Source: Pseudonocardiaceae bacterium (GTDB lineage: Bacteria; Actinomycetota; Actinomycetes; Mycobacteriales; Pseudonocardiaceae). From it: a DNA stretch of 10,939 bases. The stretch lies in NCBI GenBank assembly GCA_025937115.1, contig JAICSB010000067.1:1-10939 (forward strand). Direction: 5' to 3'. Position numbers and translations under genes: made by a program. How positions within the stretch are numbered: the stretch's first letter is position 1; each line of letters starts with the position of its first letter. The notes beneath the pieces are model-generated. The model searched no databases, was not told the DNA's origin, and worked only from the letters and a program-made list of their open reading frames with translations. Of the stretch, positions 6,149 through 10,939 are shown in pieces.

Positions 6149-6172
6149 CAATGTGGACCGAAGGGAACGGCC

Positions 6173-6832
6173 ATGCCATCCGATACCGATACTTCCCGCA
6201 CCCGGCTAGTCGTGATCACCTGCGTCGCTGGGTGGTTCCTGACCGCGCTCGGCGTGTCCTTGTTCGGCTTGCTGCGGACCGGGCCATCCAGCCCGCCCAT
6301 CCCGATCGGGTTGGCACTGCTGGTACCGCTGCTTCTGGCGGGCCTGGCCTATGCCCGGTCGGACCGGTTCCGGAGCCTGCTGCTCGGGATCGACTTGCGC
6401 TGGCTGATCGGCGTGCAGCTCTGGCGCGTCGCCGGCGAGGTGTTCCTCCTCGGCTACGCCCGCAACGAGCTACCCGCAAGCTTCGCGATCCCAGCCGGGA
6501 TCGGCGACGTGCTCGTCGGGCTTGCCGCGCCCTTGGTAGCCGTTCTCGCTGCACCAGGCACCCGGGCAGGCAGACGGATCATCATCGGGTGGTCCGTCGT
6601 GGGACTCGCCGACCTTGTCGTCGCAGTGACGATGGGCGTGCTCAACGCGCCAGGGAAATTTGGCCTGCTTGCGGGAGAGGTGACCACCGCGCCGCTGCTC
6701 GAGCTGCCACTCAGCCTGATCCCAACTTTCTTCGTGCCGCTGAGCGTCCTGCTACACCTCATCGTGCTCCGTCGAACTCTCGAGATCAGTCCGGTTCGCG
6801 CGCGCTTCGCCCCGGCCACTTCTGCCATCTGA
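6173..6832 (+). CDS. Multi-pass membrane protein of unknown function under HxlR control
   Basis: A 219-residue integral membrane protein with six to seven hydrophobic helices and short loops. I do not assign it to a named family. Visible features are a first helix RLVVITCVAGWFLTALGVSL, a central segment WLIGVQLWRVAGEVFLLGY followed by LPASFAIPAGIGDVLVGL, and a short basic C-terminus. The Q/R/E residues buried in the central helices and the GIGD turn look conserved-type and may bind a ligand or ion. The ATG at 6173 is chosen because AAGGGAAC (6161-6168) precedes it; the in-frame ATG... alternatives upstream would overlap operator site 2. HxlR partners are often redox enzymes or exporters; this one could handle a toxic small molecule, but that is inference only. 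Confidence 0.75.
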   Translation: MPSDTDTSRTRLVVITCVAGWFLTALGVSLFGLLRTGPSSPPIPIGLALLVPLLLAGLAYARSDRFRSLLLGIDLRWLIGVQLWRVAGEVFLLGYARNELPASFAIPAGIGDVLVGLAAPLVAVLAAPGTRAGRRIIIGWSVVGLADLVVAVTMGVLNAPGKFGLLAGEVTTAPLLELPLSLIPTFFVPLSVLLHLIVLRRTLEISPVRARFAPATSAI

Positions 6833-6873
6833 CCGCTCATGGTTATGCGGAGCAAGAGGCTGCGCGGGCTGGT

Positions 6874-6897
6874 GTACCGTGTGTACCATGAGTACCC
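6874..6897 (+). promoter_or_regulatory. Three 9-bp TGTACC iterons over the antitoxin start codon
   Basis: TGTACC, TGTACC and AGTACC recur with an exact 9-bp period; the GTAC cores lie at 6874-6877, 6883-6886 and 6892-6895. The ATG of the antitoxin gene (6888) falls between the second and third copies. TGTACA-type cores are the known operator motif of YefM antitoxins, so this is a probable autorepression site. The closeness to the start codon suggests a very short or absent 5' leader. Confidence 0.5.
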
Positions 6898-7169
6898 TCA
6901 GCCTTCGCGACTTGCGCAACAACCTCGGCGCGGTGGTGCGCGAAGTCGCCTACACCGGCCATGAGGCGATCATCACCGACAACGGCCGAGAAGTTGCCGT
7001 CATCATCAGCTTGGACGACTACGAGCGCTTACACGAGCACGCCGACGTCGCCGACGCGCTGCGCTTACGAGACATGCGTGCCGCTGGCAGTTACGCCACG
7101 ATGTCGCTGGACGACATGCTTACCGCACTCGGTGTGTCCATCGATGACTTCACCGAGCAGGCAGTGTGA
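6888..7169 (+). CDS. Phd/YefM-family antitoxin
   Basis: A 93-residue antitoxin of a type II toxin-antitoxin pair. It binds and neutralises the RelE-like toxin encoded next, and with it represses their operon. The N-terminal half is the Phd/YefM DNA-binding dimer fold: STLSLRDLRNNLGAVVREV, then GHEAIITDNGREVAVIISLDDYERL. The C-terminal part (from about residue 52) is the toxin-binding tail, ending in TMSLDDMLTALGVSIDDF, rich in acidic and hydrophobic residues. ATG 6888 is preferred over an in-frame GTG at 6879 because the family N-terminus begins here. The last codon GTG and stop TGA overlap the toxin start by four bases (GTGA), implying translational coupling. The promoter region holds the TGTACC iterons. 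Confidence 0.93.
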   Translation: MSTLSLRDLRNNLGAVVREVAYTGHEAIITDNGREVAVIISLDDYERLHEHADVADALRLRDMRAAGSYATMSLDDMLTALGVSIDDFTEQAV

Positions 7170-7417
7170 ACCTTGCATTCCATCCCGCTGTCTATAAACA
7201 GCTTCAGCAGTTACCCCGCACAGTCTTTACCGCAGCGTTGAGCGCGATCATCGCGCTCTCGCACAATCCGCGACCCGCCGGTGTCAAGAAACTGGTCTGT
7301 AGCCGCAGCGACTGGCGTATACGTATCGGTGAATACCGGATTGTCTACGAGATCGACGACACCTCGACAACCGTCACCGTCCTGGGAGTTGCCTACCGCC
7401 GCGACGCGTACCAGTAA
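7166..7417 (+). CDS. RelE/ParE-superfamily mRNA interferase toxin
   Basis: An 83-residue toxin of the RelE family, which enters the ribosomal A site and cleaves mRNA. Two N-terminal helices (FHPAVYKQLQQLPRTVFTAALSAIIAL) are followed by the typical NPRPAGVKKLVCSRSDWR and the beta strands IRIGEYRIVYEIDD and TTVTVLGVAYRRDAY. Arginines R51, R53, R58, R78 and R79 and the C-terminal Y82 match the basic and tyrosine residues used in RelE-type catalysis. The usual histidine of the HRRDVY ending is Y77 here, as in some relatives. It starts with GTG overlapping the antitoxin stop codon, so the pair is co-translated. Full length and intact, in contrast with the damaged PIN toxin 4 kb to the left. Confidence 0.93.
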   Translation: MNLAFHPAVYKQLQQLPRTVFTAALSAIIALSHNPRPAGVKKLVCSRSDWRIRIGEYRIVYEIDDTSTTVTVLGVAYRRDAYQ

Positions 7418-7461
7418 GAGACTTCGTCCCCGGTGGCGGGCGCGTCGCCTCGGCGCACGGG

Positions 7462-7490
7462 TTGGTGTGGCAGACTCTGCGCACTTATGT
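7462..7490 (+). promoter_or_regulatory. Candidate promoter of the PE/DUF3558/PPE operon
   Basis: TTGGTG (7462-7467) and TTATGT (7485-7490) are separated by 17 bp in the 97-bp gap after the toxin gene. The predicted start lies near 7497, leaving a short leader that carries AAGGGGA (7504-7510) before ATG 7515. The -10 match is weak; the position and gap argue for a promoter here. Confidence 0.35.
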
Positions 7491-7514
7491 GCACGCCTGG
7501 GTCAAGGGGACACG

Positions 7515-7958
7515 ATGAGTGACGAGAACCAGTGGTCCGGCGCCGCCGGCGACACCGGCAACGTGCTGCAGGGCACCGCGCTGGGCGCCCTGCTCAGCGG
7601 CAACGGCGCCGCAGCCGGCTTCTCGATCAACTATGAGCGCGTCCCGCAGTCCATCGCCGACCTCGAACACGCCGCCGACTACCTCCAGAGCCAAGCGGCG
7701 GTCGCACAGCGCCTGGCGAGTATCCCGGCCCCTGGGCTGGATGGGGTCAGCCTGAACGCGGTAACCCAGATCGGGAAGTGGGCCTCGGACAGCGGCGCCA
7801 ACAACCTGGAAGCGAACCTTCTCGCCGGTGCGAAACAACTCCGGGATCTGGCGCAGAAGTTGCGCGCGGAACTGCAAACCTACCTGCAGGTCGAGGAGCT
7901 GAACATCCCGAACGCCAGCCCGGGACTGCCCCTACCCGATTCGGCGCGGTCACTATGA
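7515..7958 (+). CDS. PE-like / WXG100-superfamily helical protein, putative type VII secretion substrate
   Basis: A 147-residue protein without a signal peptide. A flexible Gly/Ala-rich start (1-36) is followed by two long helices broken by a turn: INYERVPQSIADLEHAADYL...LASI (39-70) and the stretch from KWASDSGANNLEANLLAG to LRAELQTYL (88-124). The turn region holds PAPGLDGVSL. The second helix ends in Y123-LQV-E127, a YxxxE form of the YxxxD/E export motif known at the C-terminal end of the PE or WXG100 partner of secreted heterodimers. AAGGGGA precedes ATG 7515. The stop codon overlaps the next gene (ATGA). With a PPE-like gene two places downstream it is probably the PE-type partner; sequence identity to true mycobacterial PE proteins is low, so the family name is inferred from shape and context. 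Confidence 0.7.
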   Translation: MSDENQWSGAAGDTGNVLQGTALGALLSGNGAAAGFSINYERVPQSIADLEHAADYLQSQAAVAQRLASIPAPGLDGVSLNAVTQIGKWASDSGANNLEANLLAGAKQLRDLAQKLRAELQTYLQVEELNIPNASPGLPLPDSARSL

Positions 7959-8557
7959 GGACCCGATTCCTGCCTAGCGTGATCGTGGCGAGCTCGGTGA
8001 TCGTGGCGGCGGGGTGCGGTAGCGGTACGGGTACGGGTGCGGCGTCGGCACAACCGAGTCCCGCACCGGCGGCGAGCCCGATCCCGCCGGTGAAGAATCC
8101 GCGCGATGTTGCGGCGATGTCGCGGCGGCCCTGTGAATTGCTGACCGCGCAGCAGGCGACGGCGTTAGGGTTCGATCTCCCACCGGAGGAGTCAGATGGC
8201 TTGTTCGGCACCCTGGATTGCCAGTGGAGGAAAACCACGCGTTCACGACAGTTGGTTCGATCAGTGGATCTCTCGATGTTCACGAACAATCCAACCTTGG
8301 AAGTCGGCTACAGCAAGGACCATCGTGGTCTGCCGTTCTTCGAGCTGACCGAGATCGCGGGGTACCCAGCCATCGTCACCAGGACCAACGCGGACATCGC
8401 CCATTGTGACATCGACGTCAAAACCGCGGAGCGTCAGAGCTTCACCGTATTTTACCAGTCGGAAGAGCAAGCGCTGAAGAACAATCCGCAGCAGTCGTGC
8501 GAGGTGGGCAAGCAGATCGCCGCCGCGGTGCTGATGAACCTGCCGCCAAAGAGTTGA
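7955..8557 (+). CDS. DUF3558-family lipoprotein
   Basis: A 200-residue exported lipoprotein. Residues 1-21 are a lipoprotein signal: RTR start, hydrophobic core, and lipobox AAGC with C21 as the lipidated cysteine. A Gly/Thr/Ser/Ala/Pro-rich linker (22-50) follows. The folded part begins at NPRDVAAMSRRPCELLTAQQATALGF, continues with LDCQW, and ends with HCDIDV and SCEVGKQIAAAVL. The four cysteines, probably two disulfides, and the 'PC.LLT..Q...LG' start are typical of DUF3558, a family of actinobacterial lipoproteins with no established function. It overlaps the upstream gene by four bases (ATGA) and is followed after 13 nt by the PPE-like gene, so the three are one operon. It may act as an envelope partner or receptor for the secreted pair. 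Confidence 0.88.
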   Translation: MRTRFLPSVIVASSVIVAAGCGSGTGTGAASAQPSPAPAASPIPPVKNPRDVAAMSRRPCELLTAQQATALGFDLPPEESDGLFGTLDCQWRKTTRSRQLVRSVDLSMFTNNPTLEVGYSKDHRGLPFFELTEIAGYPAIVTRTNADIAHCDIDVKTAERQSFTVFYQSEEQALKNNPQQSCEVGKQIAAAVLMNLPPKS

Positions 8558-8570
8558 GGGGGAAGCAGCG

Positions 8571-9785
8571 ATGGGGACTGACTTCAACTACGACGACACC
8601 AGCCACCAGGTCATCTTCGACCACATCAACGGGGGCGCGGGCTCCGACGCGCTGCAGGAGATCAGCCAGTCGTGGCAGCGGCTCGGTAACGGCGTCGGAA
8701 CGACCTGCAAGTCTTATGTGCAGAGCGCGATCGGCGTCCTCCTGGACTCCCGACAGGGCGCCGCCGCCGACAGTGCGGTTGCGGCGACCGGCGCAATGTT
8801 GCCGTGGATGGACACCGTCGTGCAGACCACCGCCACCGTCGCGCAGCGGGCGCAGGAGCAGGCTGAGCATTGGGTGAGCGCCAAGAACAGCGTCCCGCCG
8901 GTGCCGCCGACGCCGAAATCGGCTGGTTTCTCCAGCGATCCCGGCGAGTGGGCCGCCGAAGAGATGGACTGGTTTCCGGGGATCACCTCCGACGAGGAGA
9001 AAGCCCAGCAGCGCCAGCAGGACGCCGCCGAGCAGGCCCGCCAAGCAATGCGGGTGTATCAGTCCAACTCCAACGGCAACATCGACGTCGCCCCAGCGTT
9101 CACCCCGCCGCAGGCCTTGGACAGCAGCGTCGGGGCACTACCGCTGACCAATCCCAGAATTGACGCCGCCTATAGCGCCCCACCAACCATCGCCATCGCT
9201 GGTGGCGGCACACCCAGCCAGCTTCGCGCCGCTCATCAACCGGCAGCCCCACCGCCAGCCCACCAAGGGTCGGCCTATCAACCGGCGGCCACGATCTCGC
9301 AGCTCGCCCAGACCGCGCCCGCCGCAACTGCCAGCACCCTCGCGCCACCGTCGAATCCAGGGGCCGTCGGCGAGGGCATGATGCCGGGCGGCTTGCCCAT
9401 CAGCACCGGACCCGCCGAAGACGGCACCGGATCACCTAGGTCAGTGGCCGCACGCGGCTCGGCTGCGGGAGTGCGGCTCGGCGGCGCCGCTGAAGGCGGC
9501 CGCACCGGATTCGGTCCCCGGCCCAGCACGGGCTTCGGCCCCCGCCCGACCACCAGCGCCCACCCGGCCCTCGACGAGATGAGCCCCACCCGCGGCAGCG
9601 CCGGCCCAGCCGTCCGCAACACCGGCGCCGCCGGATACGGACAGCCCTTCGGGGGCGCCGCCGCCAACCAGCAAGGCGAGCGAGATCGCGAGCACCGCAG
9701 CAAATACCTCATTCACGAGGATTCGAACGCGATCGTCGGCGACCTGCCACCCACCGCGCCACCAGTGATCGGCGCAGATTACTGA
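8571..9785 (+). CDS. PPE-like type VII secretion protein with Pro/Ala/Gly-rich tail
   Basis: A 404-residue protein without a signal peptide. Residues 12-110 form a PPE/WXG-like helical hairpin: VIFDHINGGAGSDALQEISQ, W35 in QSWQRLGNG, then VQSAIGVLLDSRQGAAADSA and long helices up to QEQAEHWVSAKNSVPPVPP. A conserved-looking segment (EWAAEEMDWFPGITSDEEKA and AAEQARQAMRVYQSNSN, about 126-165) precedes a 230-residue low-complexity tail rich in P, A, G, T and S. The tail contains two 8-residue repeats (TGFGPRPS/T, 312-327). The extreme C-terminus, HRSKYLIHED to APPVIGADY, matches endings seen on many large actinobacterial type VII-associated proteins. AGGGGGAAG precedes ATG 8571. It probably pairs with the product of 7515-7958. 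The 3' end overlaps the convergent gene by 7 nt. Confidence 0.8.
   Translation: MGTDFNYDDTSHQVIFDHINGGAGSDALQEISQSWQRLGNGVGTTCKSYVQSAIGVLLDSRQGAAADSAVAATGAMLPWMDTVVQTTATVAQRAQEQAEHWVSAKNSVPPVPPTPKSAGFSSDPGEWAAEEMDWFPGITSDEEKAQQRQQDAAEQARQAMRVYQSNSNGNIDVAPAFTPPQALDSSVGALPLTNPRIDAAYSAPPTIAIAGGGTPSQLRAAHQPAAPPPAHQGSAYQPAATISQLAQTAPAATASTLAPPSNPGAVGEGMMPGGLPISTGPAEDGTGSPRSVAARGSAAGVRLGGAAEGGRTGFGPRPSTGFGPRPTTSAHPALDEMSPTRGSAGPAVRNTGAAGYGQPFGGAAANQQGERDREHRSKYLIHEDSNAIVGDLPPTAPPVIGADY
9504..9551 (+). repeat. Two 24-bp tandem repeats in the PPE-like gene
   Basis: 9504-9527 and 9528-9551 encode TGFGPRPS and TGFGPRPT. The two DNA copies differ mainly at third codon positions, so the peptide has been kept while the codons drifted. 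Part of the disordered tail of the PPE-like protein. Confidence 0.7.
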
Positions 9786-10801
9786 GCTGATCGGCGCTGC
9801 GCCCAGTCGCGGAGCCTTGCTTCGACGGTGTCGGCGTCCACCCGATCGGTGATCGCCCAGCGCCGGTAGGCGTTGTTGAGCTTGACGGTGAGTTTGTCGA
9901 CCAGCACGGGTTCGGGTTCGGGCGCGTAGCTGGGGTCGATGAAGGCCTGGGAGTAGCGGACCGTGTCGACGATGGCGGATTTGATCTGCTCGTGAGCAAG
10001 GTAGATGTCCAGGTCGTGTTCCCAGCCTTCGGTGTACTCCGGACTCAGGACCGCCTGCCAGAGCTGCAGGACCTGATCACGTTCGGCGGGGGTATAGCCC
10101 ATCTTGTGGAAATGGACGGCGAGGTCGTAGACGGGGTCACCCCAAAGGGCAAGTTCCCAGTCCAAAAAGTAGCTCTCCCCGTCCTTGATAATCATGTTCT
10201 TGCGGTGGATGTCGGAGTGGACGCATACCAGCGGCCGCCGGGTGAGCGAGGGCCAGGCCGCTTCGACGACCCGGAGCGGATCGGCGGGAAACCCGAAAGC
10301 CTGGAATTGCGGGGCGTACTGATGACGGTAGGTCGCATGGACCTGCACGGTCAGCTCGGATAGGCGCCGAGCAAAGGCAATCGTGTCGTCACCGTGCGGC
10401 CAGTCGGCCGGAGTGGCGGGCAATTTGCTGCGGGGGATGGTGGTGAGTTCAGTGAGCAGCGTCACGACATCGGCCGGCACGTGCGGCGGGACGAGGACGC
10501 CGCGGGGGGCAATGGCGTTGAGGACCGGCCCGTCAATGAATTCGTGGACCTGGTAGCGAGGCTCGGCACTAGCGTGGAGCAGGCGAGGGGCGTGCTGGAT
10601 GTAGGGCGTGATGGCGGGCAGGATCTCTTCTTCGCGCCACAGCCGCAGGTCCATGATGTCGGCGCCGTGAATGGGAATGCGGACGTTGACGGGGCCGGTG
10701 GGGGTGTCCACGCGGACGTTCCTGTTGTAATAGCCAGCCGCCGCTTCCAGGTGAGCGGCGCCGGTGGCATAGAGGTCCTGCCACGGTTGGGTCACCCCCA
10801 C
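9779..10801 (-). CDS. APH-family phosphotransferase (aminoglycoside/choline kinase-like)
   Basis: A 340-residue cytoplasmic kinase-fold enzyme that transfers phosphate from ATP to a small-molecule hydroxyl; the substrate is unknown. The N-lobe includes VNVRIPIHGADIMDLRLWREEEIL (39-62), with R41 at the usual basic position. YQVHEFIDGPVL (83-94) is the hinge. The catalytic loop VHSDIHRKN gives H195, D197 and N202, and YFLDWELALWGDPVYDLAVHF supplies the metal-binding D214. These are the Brenner-type APH motifs and are intact. Length is normal. GTG 10801 is taken as start; GTG 10795 is equally possible and would overlap, as GTGA, a stop codon of a frame entering from the right edge. Its stop lies inside the end of the PPE-like gene (7-nt overlap, convergent). 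Nothing in the context shows antibiotic resistance. Confidence 0.9.
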   Translation of the reverse strand: MGVTQPWQDLYATGAAHLEAAAGYYNRNVRVDTPTGPVNVRIPIHGADIMDLRLWREEEILPAITPYIQHAPRLLHASAEPRYQVHEFIDGPVLNAIAPRGVLVPPHVPADVVTLLTELTTIPRSKLPATPADWPHGDDTIAFARRLSELTVQVHATYRHQYAPQFQAFGFPADPLRVVEAAWPSLTRRPLVCVHSDIHRKNMIIKDGESYFLDWELALWGDPVYDLAVHFHKMGYTPAERDQVLQLWQAVLSPEYTEGWEHDLDIYLAHEQIKSAIVDTVRYSQAFIDPSYAPEPEPVLVDKLTVKLNNAYRRWAITDRVDADTVEARLRDWAQRRSAQ

Positions 10802-10939
10802 GGTCGTTCCAAGATCGTTTTGGTTGCTGGTTGAACGTCCAGGGCCAGCGAGGTTGGTGGTGAACGCCAGCGTGGGCGGAAAGATCGATGATCTTCGGCG
10901 TGTCGCGGTGATGCGCGAACGAAGCTCCGGTAGGACGAG
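10802..10939. other. Right edge, gene content unresolved
   Basis: On the minus strand all three frames stay open from the edge to the phosphotransferase start. None has strong third-position GC bias, and no start or domain can be recognised. One frame ends in TGA at 10792-10794 and would overlap GTG 10795 by four bases, as expected for an upstream operon partner. A 15-bp palindrome, AAGATCGATGATCTT, lies at 10881-10895 and could be an operator if the region is instead a promoter. Confidence 0.3.

Noticed and set aside
9779..10801. Aminoglycoside resistance gene
   Set aside because: The kinase motifs fit the broad APH superfamily, but nothing in the sequence or neighbours shows an aminoglycoside substrate.

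Overview
The window is high-GC, gene-dense DNA from an actinobacterium, probably a mycolate-type lineage (Mycobacteriales/Pseudonocardiales, for example Nocardiaceae or Pseudonocardiaceae). The reasons are a secreted resuscitation-promoting factor, a palindrome of the CRP/GlxR type in front of it, a PE-like / DUF3558 lipoprotein / PPE-like operon of type VII secretion character, and GC-biased third codon positions with several GTG starts and 4-nt stop/start overlaps. The species cannot be named from the sequence alone.

Layout. Positions 1-679 hold no convincing gene. They carry a perfect cAMP-receptor-type palindrome (191-204) and a strongly base-paired leader (about 465-632) ahead of a small rpf gene (680-1027, +), which is followed by a long GC hairpin. 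A POT/PTR2 peptide transporter (1167-2633, +) comes next. Positions 2640-3761 are a zone of decay: a PIN-domain toxin that has lost its middle, then on the minus strand an alpha/beta-hydrolase head joined to the tail of an NAD-dependent epimerase, with an additional frameshift. A 64-nt near-perfect palindrome lies between this wreck and a MurJ/MviN-type flippase (3980-5659, +).

The flippase gene converges on an HxlR-family regulator (5670-6071, -). That regulator is divergent from an unknown multi-pass membrane protein (6173-6832, +). The shared promoter region has two similar palindromic sites 41 bp apart. A compact Phd/YefM-RelE toxin-antitoxin pair follows (6888-7417, +), with three 9-bp TGTACC-type iterons across its start codon.

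Positions 7515-9785 are a three-gene operon: a PE-like helical protein with a YxxxE motif, a DUF3558 lipoprotein, and a PPE-like protein with a long Pro/Ala/Gly tail ending in a PPVIG motif. It looks like a secreted heterodimer plus an envelope lipoprotein. No ESX machinery gene is present, so it must rely on a secretion system elsewhere. The last gene (9779-10801, -) is an APH-family phosphotransferase whose 3' end overlaps that of the PPE-like gene by 7 nt.

No rRNA, tRNA, CRISPR array, transposase or prophage gene was seen. The most useful leads are the orphan PE/DUF3558/PPE operon, the deletion-fused hydrolase-epimerase pseudogene, the large palindrome at 3817-3880, and the cAMP site plus structured leader in front of rpf.
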